Shown piece after piece: positions 46,851-58,075 of a stretch of 64,000 nucleotides of DNA (positions within the stretch are counted from its first letter, which is position 1; each line of letters begins with the position of its first letter). The notes beneath the pieces were generated by a model. The model worked only from the letters and a program-made list of their open reading frames with translations, had not been told where the DNA came from and ran no database searches. Origin of the DNA: Tetranychus cinnabarinus (taxonomy: Eukaryota > Arthropoda > Arachnida > Trombidiformes > Tetranychidae). The stretch covers positions 12,152,001 through 12,216,000 of the forward strand of contig WHVY01000001.1 of assembly GCA_022266195.1 (NCBI GenBank). Direction: 5' to 3'. A program made the translations under genes and the position numbers.

Positions 46851-46970
46851 AGCTGCAGCAAACTCGCTATTGAATCCATTATTCAGTAAACTCTCGTAAT
46901 AGTTCAAGTTCCTAATAGAATTCTTGTCCATTGTGTACTTAGAGTTTGTGTTTCCGTTCCAACTATTGAA

Positions 46971-47833
46971 ATGATTCTTAAACATTCAACTTTTTTCCTT
47001 TGCTTAATCATCTATTTGAGCTCTTCAATCCATTCCATTCACGGACAGTTGATGGCAGTTAGTATTTTATAAATTTAAATTTATAATTTATCGGTTGAAA
47101 ACCTAAATGTGAACTCGAGCATAATTTGACACTTGTAATGAACTAATGTGATCTCATTTTCTCGAATTATAGCCAGGCTCGTTGTGGAAAGATAAAACAA
47201 TCCCATATGAAATTGACCCGGCCTTAGGTAATAATTGATTAACATTACTTTGATTGTAAACTCTAATTGATATTTATCCTTCGGATTCTTTAGCCTCACA
47301 CAAAGCAACTATTGTAGCCGCCATGAACGAAATCAGTGGAACTACTTGCATTAAATTTGTGCCTCGAGCAGGTCAGCCACGTTATTTGAACATCAAATCT
47401 TCAAAAAGGTAAGTTTACATGTGAGTGATATACAAAGTAAGTGCTTTTTTCAGCAAATAACTTTTGACCAAACGTTTACAGCTGTGACGTAGTCGTTGGT
47501 TCGGTTGATGGTGGAACCCCACTCAATTTGAGTAACATGTGTGTCTGTAAGGGAATCATCATGCAAGGTCTATACCATGCCACAGGAGCCGCAAAGCCTG
47601 GTCATTATGGTCCTGGTAAAGGTAAGAAACAATCGAAAAACGATAGAATGAAAAACTATATCAAAATGGTACTTACACCTACTCTATTTCAACCGTTTGT
47701 TTTTGGTTAACTTGTAGAAGACAAATTCCCGTGCGTTCGATTGACTTACAACATCAACGACCCTAAACTTTGTACCAAAAGTGTGCTTGGCCAGGCCGAT
47801 ATCGATAAACTCAAGAAAATTTACAAATGCTAA
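46971..47833 (+). CDS. Secreted astacin-derived pseudo-protease, array copy 3
   Basis: Exons 46971-47057, 47173-47227, 47294-47408, 47482-47621, 47718-47833; 170 residues, frame closes, with splice sites at the same positions as copy 2. Signal peptide as in copy 2, then LWKDKTIPYEIDPAL, TTCIKF, CDVVVGSVDGG, CVCKGII. The relic active site is QGLYHATGAAK: first zinc His to Gln, Glu base to Gly, only the middle His kept, third His to Lys. It ends IDKLKKIYKC, corresponding to the terminal helix and Cys of active astacins. Several cysteines are conserved across copies, so a stable secreted fold is likely. The pattern of intact frames despite many substitutions argues for constraint; that needs rate tests. 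Confidence 0.88.
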
Positions 47834-48062
47834 TTAGGATAAGTTATAAAACGAATTTCATCAACTACACTTGACTAATACGTATTTTAATCTGTATCAA
47901 TGTAATCCCTAAAATATTAATAAAGTCCCAAATTGTGCATCGAAATTGTTTGAATTTAATTTCGGTTAAAGCATTTTATGTTTTTGATAATTAAATTATG
48001 GATAAGCTAAGTATCAATCGAAATATTAATTAATTATGTTAATATGAATGTATTAATACAAT
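47834..48062. other. 3' flank of array copy 3
   Basis: Repeats the 3' flank of copy 2 almost base for base, including the cttgactaatacgtatttt block and an AATAAAG near 47920. Confidence 0.5.
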
Positions 48063-48650
48063 GGTTCGAAATTTGTTCATCACTTTCTGGCTAAAACAAA
48101 AGGGATCACCAAATGGATTACAGCCCATACAGTTGCATTTCCGATTCCATGGTAAACTTGAGGAGTGTAAACAGAATCACCATAAATATAATAGTATGTC
48201 TGATTAGAGCAGTACTTGGTTCGAGATGAGGAACCATAACTGTCAAGGGCTGCATGAAATAAAGCAAATGGAATTGTCATTGTAATCTTCCATCGAAGAA
48301 GATATCGCCAAATGAGTAATGAAATTATTAAGTAACTTGGCAATGATGGTGGGACATCTTGTGATTCATGGGATTTCGTCTTTTCTTTTGATTTTTTCAT
48401 CCGAGGAAACCAAGCAAAAGATACTCGCTTTATTAAACTATCAATGGACGACCTTAATGATCGCCTTCTCTTTGGCACTAAATCTGTATCATTTAAAAAT
48501 TGTTCAGGGAAAAAACTTGGCCTTTGAGTTTCAAGTCGGTGAGAGTATATTTTTATGTATTCCTTGAGAATAGCTGCTGAGAATTTTCGGATGTTTGGAT
48601 AAAATTACTTGGTGAATCTTGAATAATCATAATACCTTTGGACATTTGGG
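48063..48650 (-). pseudogene. Truncated ABC transporter copy (ABC fragment 2)
   Basis: Same composition as fragment 1: the C-terminal piece joined to the linker/TM1 piece with an identical junction (gggctgcatgaaataa-agcaaatgg, about 48256). It extends further on its N-terminal side, to the equivalent of 54089, with a small extra deletion near 48572. A six-base insertion (tataat) lies in the C-terminal part. The ATP-binding domain is absent, so it cannot make a transporter. A frame of 132 codons survives (PKRRRSLRSSIDSLIKRVSF...). Confidence 0.85.
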
Positions 48651-49114
48651 CTTTTCGGCTTTGCGCCGAAATATGATATCAAGGGACAACCCTAAAGTTT
48701 CACTAATACAAAGTCTACTTCATTATTGACTCATCATTAAAACAAAGAAAGTTAAATCTATGTGTCAATTAATTGTTTAATTGCTTAATATTTATTTTGG
48801 TTCAGTGATAATAAAAATTGAAACAAATTGTTGCTAATTTAATATGGTTAATTTAGATACTAGACTTTCAATATCAATAAATTTTTCGACACTATTTCAA
48901 CAGATTAAATAATGTGACATTGAATTATTAATTACAAGGTGTTTATTAGATAATCTTCACTTCCATGTCGTGAAAAAGCTACAATTTGTTAATTTTAATC
49001 TCACATCTAAAATACCCATTTTCATTAATTACTTGCCAAGTCACTATTTAAGGAATAAACTTCCATGGAAAACTTCATTTAGTTTAGTGAATTCAAGTGT
49101 ATTTCAGTTAAACA
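48651..49114. other. Spacer before the active-type astacin
   Basis: AT-rich. Includes a small cggctttgcgccg near-palindrome at about 48656. This is the 5' region of the next astacin; no TATA block of the array type is present. Confidence 0.45.
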
Positions 49115-50293
49115 ATGAATCTCTTTACTATATTTCATCCAATACTTTTCTTCATCATATTGACTGGATTCAGTCAATCAGCTCCAGTTGGTGATGATCC
49201 AGTTGGAATGGTCCATTCCACGGATTTGACTGAATACATTGAAAAATTCAAATTCGAAAATTATAAAATCGTTCTGGGTGATATCATGGAAAGTATTTCA
49301 GCTAAAGTTAGCTCGGTGAGTTATTTTACAAAAGAAATGATTTCTTCGCTTGTTAATACAATTATTTCATTCTTCATTCCCTTTCATTCCATTCAGCTGT
49401 CGTTCAAGAATGCTATTGTGGACAACCAGAGACTCTGGAACCCAAAAAAACCTATTCCCGTTGCTGTTCAACAATCATTCCGTAATTAATTATGCTTTTT
49501 ATTCAATCAATTTTTTATTTGAATTATTGTTCATTTTTTACAGCAAAAGAAATGAAAGACGCAATTGAAACAGCTCTCAATGATATACAAAACAACACTT
49601 GCTTGCGATTTAAAAATGCTGAAAAAGACGATAAACGAACAGGAGTGCTTGTTTTTACAGACGGTCCTGGGTAAGCAAAAGAATATCAATCATTGAAAAT
49701 TATAACAATTGACTGTTGATTTTTCGTTTATTCGCATTCAGCTGCTCTTCTTTTATTGGTTTTAAAGGTGGATTTCAACAAATTGTCATGAACTCATCTG
49801 CATGTAAATGTGCAGGAACTGCAGTCCATGAAACTATGCATGCTTTAGGATTTGCTCATGAACAAGGGCGATCTGATCGCGATGATTATGTTGAGATACT
49901 TACAGATAATATTAAAAAAGAGTACATTGGGGACTTTGAGAAACTTAGTCCAGATCAAAATCGACTTCTTACTGCTTATGACTACGGTAAGTTGGTCAAA
50001 GTCGAACCATAAGAAGAAATACAAAAATCTGATTAACATTTATTCCTTCTTATCTACTTTCATATTCAGATTCGATATTGCATTATACTGATGATGCTTT
50101 CAGCAAGTCGCCAGGACTGAAGACCATTCAACCCAAAAAGAAAGGAGTGAAACTACTTCACTCTTGTGACAAAGGTAAACTATCAAAACTGGACATCGTT
50201 AAGATAAACAAGTTATACAATTGTACTTCTTATTTGGATGGAACTAAAAATCCTGGTAAAGATGTGAAACCTTTTGTTATAAGAATGATATAA
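49115..50293 (+). CDS. Astacin-family metalloprotease inside the array
   Basis: Exons 49115-49315, 49397-49481, 49544-49670, 49742-49986, 50070-50293; 293 residues, frame closes. Signal peptide (NLFTIFHPILFFIILTGFSQS), propeptide with VLGD (FxGD-like aspartate switch with Phe replaced), catalytic domain LWNPKKPIPVAV, NTCLRF, CSSFIGFKGG, CKCAGTA and an intact zinc site HETMHALGFAHEQGRSDRD. The Met-turn reads SILHYTDDAF, with Leu in place of the near-universal Met. A basic tail follows KINKLYNC. Probably an active secreted protease, with the Met-to-Leu change as an oddity that metzincins sometimes tolerate. It sits between pseudo-protease copies 3 and 4 but is not closely similar to them in flanks or introns. 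Confidence 0.9.
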
Positions 50294-51419
50294 ATGTCGT
50301 TTCTTTGAAAACAGAAAAAAAAACTAAATCTTTTTCTTGAATTATTCAATAACCAATGATAAAATATTTCTAAAACTTCCTTCAATAAATAAATATTCAG
50401 CGTTGGAAAAATGAGTTTATTATTTAAAGAGGCTGTCGATATCATGACTGACCGAAAATTGCATTTCACTGACAACACATCCAATCCACATTAAGAGACA
50501 GCTAGTCGTAGCTCTTACTCGAAAGTCAAGCTTTTGCATACTCTTCAGTAACCTGGATTCGGAAAAAAATCAATTATTTTACGAGGGTGTAATTAATGTC
50601 AGTTTGCATATGGTTTCAAAATCTGAGCGGCAGTAAAAATTAAGCTCCTTGCAAAGGATATTATAAAATTAAAAAACTTTACAATAGTAGATTATATTTG
50701 GAAATTTTGATTAAAGTCGAAGCATTGTTGACAATTAAAGTATAAGTCTTTCAGTTGATTCGCTTGCTGACGTTAATCTGCAATATTTTCAGTGATAATT
50801 GTATTTTTCTATTGATATATTTGAATTCAGCGACATTCTTAATTCACAAACAAATTTAGTTTTTAATGTAGTTTTCGCTTAATGTACTTGAACAGTGAAT
50901 AGTTTGAGCACACAGAATGCAATCGTTGCTTCTCCGAAGCAAAGTAATGTGAAATAACATCTTTTAGCGATGAATTGAACGAAACACAAAGGCTAGTGAT
51001 TGAGTAAAAAGTCTCGAGTTATATTGATGGGAAATCTAATTTAAGATTTAAAATTAAAATAACACTTCATCACTTGATATTTACTTGATGATATCCATTA
51101 AATATAAATAAATTTTTTAACCGGATTCATCTTAAATATATACGAACAAAATTGCAAATTATTGTTATTGTTGAACAGGCAACATTAAATTGCAGCATTA
51201 AATCATCTAATTGTTTTGATTGTTCACTGCAACAAGCTAGATTTAATTAAAAGTACCATGATATTATTAGTGGCGATTAAGAAATGTATTGTGTTCAAAA
51301 AATCACATCTGTATGTTGGTATCTAAAAATGGACAGAATCAAAATGGTTGACAAGTGAGTGCTCGTTAATTTAGTACTGACTTTGCATCAAAATCTCGTC
51401 AAATCGCAGAGTGCAAGCA
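50294..51419. repeat. Spacer and duplicated upstream unit of copy 4
   Basis: 50294-50765 shows nothing beyond an AATAAATAAA signal near 50385. 50770-51110 duplicates 46313-46615. 51115-51185 is AT-rich and specific to this copy; 51185-51415 duplicates 46615-46840 and 43950-44180. Confidence 0.7.
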
Positions 51420-51425
51420 TATAAA
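51420..51425 (+). promoter_or_regulatory. TATA box of array copy 4
   Basis: TATAAA in the conserved block (caTATAAAAGCTGCAG), about 120 bases before the ATG of copy 4. Confidence 0.65.
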
Positions 51426-51545
51426 AGCTGCAGAAATTCAACACTGAATCCATTATTGGAGTCAACTCGAGTGAACATTTAAGTTTCGAATTAAATTCTT
51501 GTCCATTTTGTACTTGGAGTTTGTGTTTCCGTTCCAACTATTGAA

Positions 51546-52371
51546 ATGATTCTTAAACATTCATCTTTTTTCATTTGCTTAATCATCTATTTAAGCTCTT
51601 CAATCCATTCCACTCACGGACAGTTGATGGAAGTTAGTATTTTATAAATTTATCGGTTGAAAACCTAAATGTGAACTCGAGTATAAACTTTGATACTTGT
51701 AATGAACTAATGTAATCTCATTTTCATGAATTATAGCCAGTCTCGTTGTGGCCAATACGCGTAATAATCCCATATGAAATTCACCCGGCCTTAGGTAATA
51801 AACGATTTGTAAACATTACCTTAATTGTAAACTAATTGATATTTATTCTTTAGCCTCACATAGAGCAAATATTCTAGCCGCCATGAGGGAAATCAGCGGA
51901 AAAACTTGCATTAAATTTGTGCCTCGAGTAGATCAGCCACGTTATTTGAACATCAAATCTTCAAAAAGGTAAGTTTACATGTGAGTGATATACAAAGTAT
52001 GTGCTACTTTCAGCAAATAACTTTTGACCAAATGTTTACAGCTGTAACGTAGTCGTTGGTTCGGTTGATGGTGGAACCCCACTCAATTTGAGTGACGAGT
52101 GTGTTTGTAAGGGAATCATCATGCACGGTTTATACCATGCCGCAGGAGCCGCAAAGCCTGGTAAGAAACAATCGAAAAACGATAGAATGAAAAATTATAT
52201 GAAAATAATACTTACACTTGCTCTATTTGAACCGTTTGTTTTGGTTAACTTCTAGGAACCTCATCCCCGGCCGTTCGATTGACTTACAACATCAAGGATC
52301 CTCAAATGTGTGCTAAAAATTTGCTTTACCAGGCAGAGGTTAATGCCATCAAAAATCTTTACAAATGCTGA
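51546..52371 (+). CDS. Secreted astacin-derived pseudo-protease, array copy 4
   Basis: Exons 51546-51632, 51737-51794, 51854-51968, 52042-52160, 52256-52371; 164 residues, frame closes. Signal peptide as in copies 2 and 3. Exon 2 is one codon longer (LWPIRVIIPYEIHPAL). Relic active site HGLYHAAGAAK: two His kept, Glu base to Gly, third His to Lys. Exon 4 ends 21 bases earlier than in copies 2 and 3, so the GHYGPGK-type segment is lost, and exon 5 starts with a diverged GTSSPAVRL. It ends IKNLYKC. It is the most diverged intact copy and the one paired with the full-length ABC gene. Confidence 0.87.
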
Positions 52372-52604
52372 TTTGGAAAAGTTATAAACCGAATTTCATC
52401 AACTAAACTTGACTAATATATTGATTTGTATCAATAAAATCCCCAAAATATTAATAAAGTCCCGAATTGCGCATTGAAATTGTTTGAATTTAATTTCGGT
52501 TAAAATTTTTTGTTTGTGATCTTTAAATAATGATTTAAGTCAAATATCAATTGTAATATTAATTTATTGATGTCAATGTGAATGTACAATGAGTCGAAAT
52601 TTGT
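52372..52604. other. Convergent spacer between copy 4 and the ABC gene
   Basis: Contains AATAAAATCC and AATAAAG sequences for copy 4 (52433-52460). The same block follows copies 2 and 3. Confidence 0.5.
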
Positions 52605-54734
52605 TCACCACTTTCTGGCTAAAACAAAAGTGATCAACAAATGAATTGCAGCCCAAACAGTTGCAACTCCGATTCCATGGTAAACTTGAGGTGTGTAAAC
52701 AGAATCACCATAAATAGTAAGTCTGATTAGAGCAGTACTTGGTTCGAGATGAGGAACCATAACTGTCAAGGGCTGCATGAAATAATCTAAACCTTCATAT
52801 GGCCAGGCAACACAACCAAGTAACCAGAGAAGTGCGTTATAAAATATAATTAAAGTCATGCAACCAATATCTGACTTAATATTTGATCCAAGTAATCGAG
52901 CTTTACAGATGCCACAAATGACGATTGAGACCGTCAACAAGACCACAGCAAACCACGAGCTCGGAGCTGGAAGTTTAAGGAAAATTACAAATGATGTAAA
53001 CATTGCCATGAATGAAATAGTCAAAAATGTAGTTGCAACAACCATTAATGAAGCAAGTAATTGGTAGCGTTTCAATCCCAACGATATAAGCCTTTCATTG
53101 ACTGTTTCACTTCCCTCTCTAAGGAACCAAGCAGTTAACAGAAGAATTGTGAACGTTTCGATGAAAAAAACATACAATCTAACAATGAAGTTGTACCTTG
53201 GAGCTAATTTATCTGGTTCATCCAGTGATTTAAAAATGGGACGAGAATCAAAGAAGGAATTGTACTGCGGGTGAAATCCTGATTGGACTGTTATGTTATT
53301 CATTAGACTCTCCAAAGCTTGAAATAGACGAGTTTGGATTGTCAATACTTTACCAGCGTGGGTTGTGTCTTGAATTAATGTAACTTGACTTAGTTTAATC
53401 GAAGCCTCGTTTGGATTTGTTGAAAACATTGTCACTACTTTTTGCTTCAAATAATAATCCCAATCCTCGGGAATCACAAGATACCCTGTGATGGTGCCAT
53501 TCTCAACTGATTGCCGAGCAATTACCTCATCAGGCATTTGAAGAAAACTAAAATCATCTGTCGCCATATAATTTGTCACATTAGTCAGGTAATTGGATGA
53601 ATTAGCATGCTTGACTATTCCAACAGCTAACTGCTTCATTGGTAATCCATAAACACCAAACATTACTATTGAACTGGTTATCGTCATGGTAAGGAAAACA
53701 GCAAATGGAATTGTCATTGTAATCTTCCATCGAAGAAGATATCGCCAAATGAGTAATGAAATTATTAAGTAACTTGGCAATGACGGTGGGACATCTTGTG
53801 ATTGATGGGATCTCGTCTTTTCTTTCGATTTTTTCATCCGAGGAAACCAAGCAAAAGACACTCGCTTTATTAAACTATCAATTGAATTCCTTAATGATCG
53901 CCTTCTCTTTGGCACTAAATCTGTATCATTTAAAAATTGTTCAGGGAAAAAGCTTGGCCTTTGAGTTTCAGATCGGTGAGAGTATATTTTTATGTATTCC
54001 TTGAGGATAGCTGCTTCCAGTGTTCGAGTTCCTGATGTTTGGATAAAATTACTGGGTGAATCTTGAATAATCATTGTACCTTTGGACATGAAACCAAATA
54101 AATCAGCAGAGTTGACTTCTTCAATGTAATGAGTTGATATAATTATTGTTGCACCGGAATTGTCACGCAAGTGTTTGAGGTAATTCCAAATTTTATGAAC
54201 TAAAACAATATCAGAACCAACAGTTGGTTCATCGAGAAGGTAAAGTGAGGGTTGATGAATAAATGTACAAGCTAAGGAGATGCGACGTTGTTGTCCACCA
54301 CTAAACTGGCCTGACCTGTTATCGATGTCACTAATTTCAAGTGTTTCAGTTATTTCTTTGATACGAATATTGATCACTTCCATATTTAGATTGTTGATGC
54401 GACCAAGAAAAACTAACTGTTCACGAACAGTTAATTCACTGTCCAAAGCAATATCTTGTGGCATGTAACCAACACTAGGACCAGGAACCAGTGATTCGGG
54501 TGAACCAGGGGTTGATCCAAAAACTGAGATAGACCCATGATCTGGTTTATAAACACCCATTATACACTTTTGAAGGGTTGTCTTGCCACAACCAGAAGGT
54601 CCAATCAACCCATAAATGCATCCTTTTGGAATGGCTAAGTTTAAATTGTTGAGAATCAAAGTTGGCGAAAGATAACTTCCAAGATTGAGGGAAACACTTT
54701 TACCACAAATCGCTAGTTCGGACGACATTTTCAC
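52605..54734 (-). CDS. ABC half-transporter, ABCH/ABCG-like, intronless
   Basis: Single-exon ORF of 709 residues; the second Met (54728) is an equally good start. Reverse arrangement with the ATP-binding domain first: Walker A GPSGCGKTT (about 45-53), Q-loop YMPQD, signature FSGGQQRRISLA, Walker B LYLLDEPT, D-loop, and H-loop STHY. A basic linker (PKRRRSLRNSIDSLIKRVSF) and a membrane domain with about six TM segments follow: the first near WKITMTIPFAVFLTM, a large extracellular loop with several Asn-X-Ser/Thr sites, then five grouped TMs. The short ATP-domain start and ABC2-type membrane half fit the arthropod ABCH group; ABCG cannot be excluded by eye. Substrate unknown, plausibly lipids or xenobiotics at the plasma membrane. 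Two truncated copies lie upstream in the array. Confidence 0.9.
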   Translation of the reverse strand: MKMSSELAICGKSVSLNLGSYLSPTLILNNLNLAIPKGCIYGLIGPSGCGKTTLQKCIMGVYKPDHGSISVFGSTPGSPESLVPGPSVGYMPQDIALDSELTVREQLVFLGRINNLNMEVINIRIKEITETLEISDIDNRSGQFSGGQQRRISLACTFIHQPSLYLLDEPTVGSDIVLVHKIWNYLKHLRDNSGATIIISTHYIEEVNSADLFGFMSKGTMIIQDSPSNFIQTSGTRTLEAAILKEYIKIYSHRSETQRPSFFPEQFLNDTDLVPKRRRSLRNSIDSLIKRVSFAWFPRMKKSKEKTRSHQSQDVPPSLPSYLIISLLIWRYLLRWKITMTIPFAVFLTMTITSSIVMFGVYGLPMKQLAVGIVKHANSSNYLTNVTNYMATDDFSFLQMPDEVIARQSVENGTITGYLVIPEDWDYYLKQKVVTMFSTNPNEASIKLSQVTLIQDTTHAGKVLTIQTRLFQALESLMNNITVQSGFHPQYNSFFDSRPIFKSLDEPDKLAPRYNFIVRLYVFFIETFTILLLTAWFLREGSETVNERLISLGLKRYQLLASLMVVATTFLTISFMAMFTSFVIFLKLPAPSSWFAVVLLTVSIVICGICKARLLGSNIKSDIGCMTLIIFYNALLWLLGCVAWPYEGLDYFMQPLTVMVPHLEPSTALIRLTIYGDSVYTPQVYHGIGVATVWAAIHLLITFVLARKW

Positions 54735-56259
54735 AGAGCCAATGTTAACAAGTTGACTTTACACTTAAAATTGATGCAAAAAAATTGAAGCTAATCAACT
54801 GTTTAGACGGAACCATTGGTGTGTAAAGGTGACTTTGAATAACTAGGAAATAAAACAAAACTCACACCAGACACATGAAGAAAAAATATTCACAATTGAC
54901 TCTGGATAAGTTGAAATTCATTTGAATGTTTCATTGGAAAAGAAGAGAAAATAAAAAACAAGAAAACTAGAATTATGTTGCAATAAATTGGATTACACCA
55001 ATTACAGGTAGTTTCAATCCGGACTATTCCATTTCAGTGGAAAATCTTCAATATAAACTTCTAGTGAGAAGCCAAAGTGAGCTGGAAAAGTATATTTTTA
55101 GAAGTAAAACTTTGTGAAGTTAACACAGGAAAAGTTTCACTTTCTAATGCATAAACGTGCCTCTGGTAGCCTCAAGCATTTCTGAAAAGGTAATTATTCA
55201 CAAACCGATTCAAGGTGGATCTTTCTTCTTGCTCAACTTTTATCATTAGAGCTTTAGGCTAAATCTAACGGAGAAAGATTGTGAAACTAGGATCTGGTTA
55301 GCCAATCAGGGTTGGTAGATCAGTGGTTATACTATTCAGATTCCTTGAGAGGTTATTCATCTACAAGTGAACGATATGCTTACCTGTTTACTTGATACTC
55401 TTTATTATGATTCAATTGATTAACATAAGCTGTTAACCTTGATTCCACTTTGTTTGTGTTTACTAACTTTTGTGTTTGTGTTGCTTTGAGCCTAAATTGA
55501 GCAGTTAAAACGCTAAATTTAGATCGTTAGATGTTTAGTGATAAAGGTATTGAGATAGTTGCAGTTGTTTTCGGTAATTTGCGAATAACATCAATGTTGA
55601 AATCGATGCAAATATCAAGAAGCTCGTTGTAATTTCAAAAACATTTTACCTCATTATTTCAACAAAACAAAGTCGTTAAGGTTTCATTCAACTATTGAAC
55701 AGAAAGTTTCACTCAACGTTAAAATTAAACTTTTCAATCCATCAAGCGATTGATCACCAGCTTCATTACTGTTATGAAACAAATTAAACAATGTTTGAAC
55801 TAAATGAAAATACAGATTCCAAAATTGTAATTTTGATTACTAAATTCAAATCCAATTAAAATCCAATTATAAAAATATCAAATTTCATCTCATTCGGTTA
55901 TTTACCAAATGCATTTGAATGCAGAAGTTCAATCATTGCCTTTTTCCTTTAAAATTGTTGCTCATTTCAATTCATTCCTAATGCATTCTCATCATTTACA
56001 TCAACAAAATTTAGTTTTGATGCTTTATAATTTAATTTAAACCTTAAGGGCCAACTTTTTAAAACGGAAGAACTATGGGAAAGTACGTAGACTTTCGAGT
56101 TGAGAAGAGTTTCGACTCATTTAATAATGAATATGCTTCTAATGCTTCTAAGTCTTGTGTTTGGTAACAAAAGTATTAACGCAATGCTATAAAATGCTGT
56201 AAAATCTTGAATGATCTAGATTTTCATTATATTATAGCCCATAATGAAATCTAACGTTT
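54735..56259. other. Intergenic, ABC promoter side
   Basis: AT-rich, no coding signal on either strand and no recognisable element. Confidence 0.4.
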
Positions 56260-58075
56260 GGTCAAGAATGATGATTGTAGGTGATGCCATTCCCAAAATA
56301 TTGAGGTTCAAAATTTTAAGGCCAATGGCCAAAATCAAGAGAACTGTTGTTGAATTGTTAAAAGTATTTAATCCATAATGAGTACCAATAACTTTCATGG
56401 ACAAATAATCAGTTTCAGCTCTCTAAATCTTGCGGTCATAGAATGCGATTGGTTTAGATGAAATTTGAACTTGATCAGTTTAGCAGAAAAAGAAAATTCT
56501 ATTTCTCTAAATAAGACCATTTTCTGGTTGCTCATCAGAAGTTGCACCAATGTAATAAGTTTTATGAAAATACCTGCTTCCATAGCTGAAGAAAAGGCGA
56601 TCAAAGTTTCAACTTTGACCTCAATTTTCTTGAAAACTATCAATCGGATGAATTTTTTAATAGCACCAATGAACGCAGTTTCTATGTCTCTACAAACTTC
56701 ACTAAGTTTCAACTCTTTACTCAAATGTTCGAGCTTTTGACAGTACTCTTTGTATTGCATTATAAGTTTAACCAGAAAATTGTTTTATTTACCAGAATAT
56801 GCATTGAGATGAGTTTTGTTTGCTAAATAAGTTGTTTCTCGTACATTTACAAGGCAAATATCGTAACCCGAATGCACTAATAAAAAGTTATTTGATTGAA
56901 TTGTATTACTAATTAGTTGAGAATTGGATTGGTGAAAGAATGATTACTGTAGGGGCCACCGTTCTCTAAATATCGGGGCTTAAAGTTTTAAAGGCAATGG
57001 CCAAAATAAAGAGAACTGTTGTTAAATTGCTAAAAGTATTTAGTCCATGTTGAGTACCAACAATTTTTATGCACAAATAATAAGTTTCAGCCTTTTAACT
57101 CTTTTGGTCACAGAAAGCCATCGGTTTGCATGAAAATCGGACTTATCTGTTTTATTTAGGACAGAAAATTTTATTCAACAGAAAAAGTACATTTTCTGGT
57201 TCATCATTATGAGTTACATCAGTTAAATGAGTTTCACTGAAAAATCGACTTCCATTATTGAAAAAAAGGCGATCGAAGTTTCAAATTTGAACTCGATTTT
57301 AACGAAAACTGTCGATCTAAGAAACTTTTAGATCATACAGACAGACTCAGTTTCTATCTCCCTACACACCAACAGAGTCCTAATTTGAAAGAAATTTATG
57401 TTTACCCGTTTATACCCATTTGTGTCAAGTTGTGTATTATGTTGAGCTTTATTAATAAAGTAAAATGGTTTCTCAGCACAAACCTTATAAGTTAGTAGGA
57501 TATTCATTAATAAATGAATTAGCTTGCATGGTCAAGGAATGGTGACTTTAGGTTATGCCATTCTCGAAAAATTGCGGTTCAGTTTTTTGCTCAATGAAAA
57601 ACAAGAGAACTGCGGATAAATTGCAAAAAGTGCTCAAGCCATAATGTGTACCAACAATTTTCATGGTCAAATAATAAGTTTCATCTCTGTAACTTTTACG
57701 GTCACAGAAAGAAATCAGTTTGTATGAAAACCGAACTTATCCGTTTTATTTTGAACAGAAAATTTTATTCGTCAAAATAAGCACATTTACACGTTCATCA
57801 ATAAAAGTTACAACATCTAAATGAGTTTCATTGAAAAATCTGCTCTAATAATTAATAAAAAAGCCATCGAAGTTCCAACTTCATTCTCGAATTTAACGAA
57901 AAATATTGATCAGAAAAACTTTTAGACCACACAAACGGAAGCAGTTTCAATGTCTTTTCAAGCCTACAAAGTCCTAACTCTAATCAACTCGGAAGTCAAA
58001 GTTTTTGTCCATATTTCTTTGTGGATACAAGTCTTATTTATATTCTGGAAGCTCAGGCATAATATGTAAAGAGTT
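56260..58075. repeat. Three diverged tandem repeats of about 600-670 bp
   Basis: Unit starts near 56262, 56938 and 57537. Shared blocks: GGCCAATGGCCAAAATCAAG / GGCAATGGCCAAAATAAAG; agagaactgttgttgaattg; agtaccaataactttcatgg; ggtcatagaatgcgat / ggtcacagaaagcca; and aaaggcgatcaaagtttc toward the end. Units differ by many substitutions and small indels, so the array is old. Reading frames in it (56395-56760 minus, 56465-56740 plus) are not conserved between units. Related to the foldback element at 59938. Confidence 0.75.

Noticed and set aside
56395..56760. 121-codon minus-strand frame and 91-codon plus-strand frame
   Set aside because: Both lie in one unit of a tandem repeat, and the frames are broken in the other two units.
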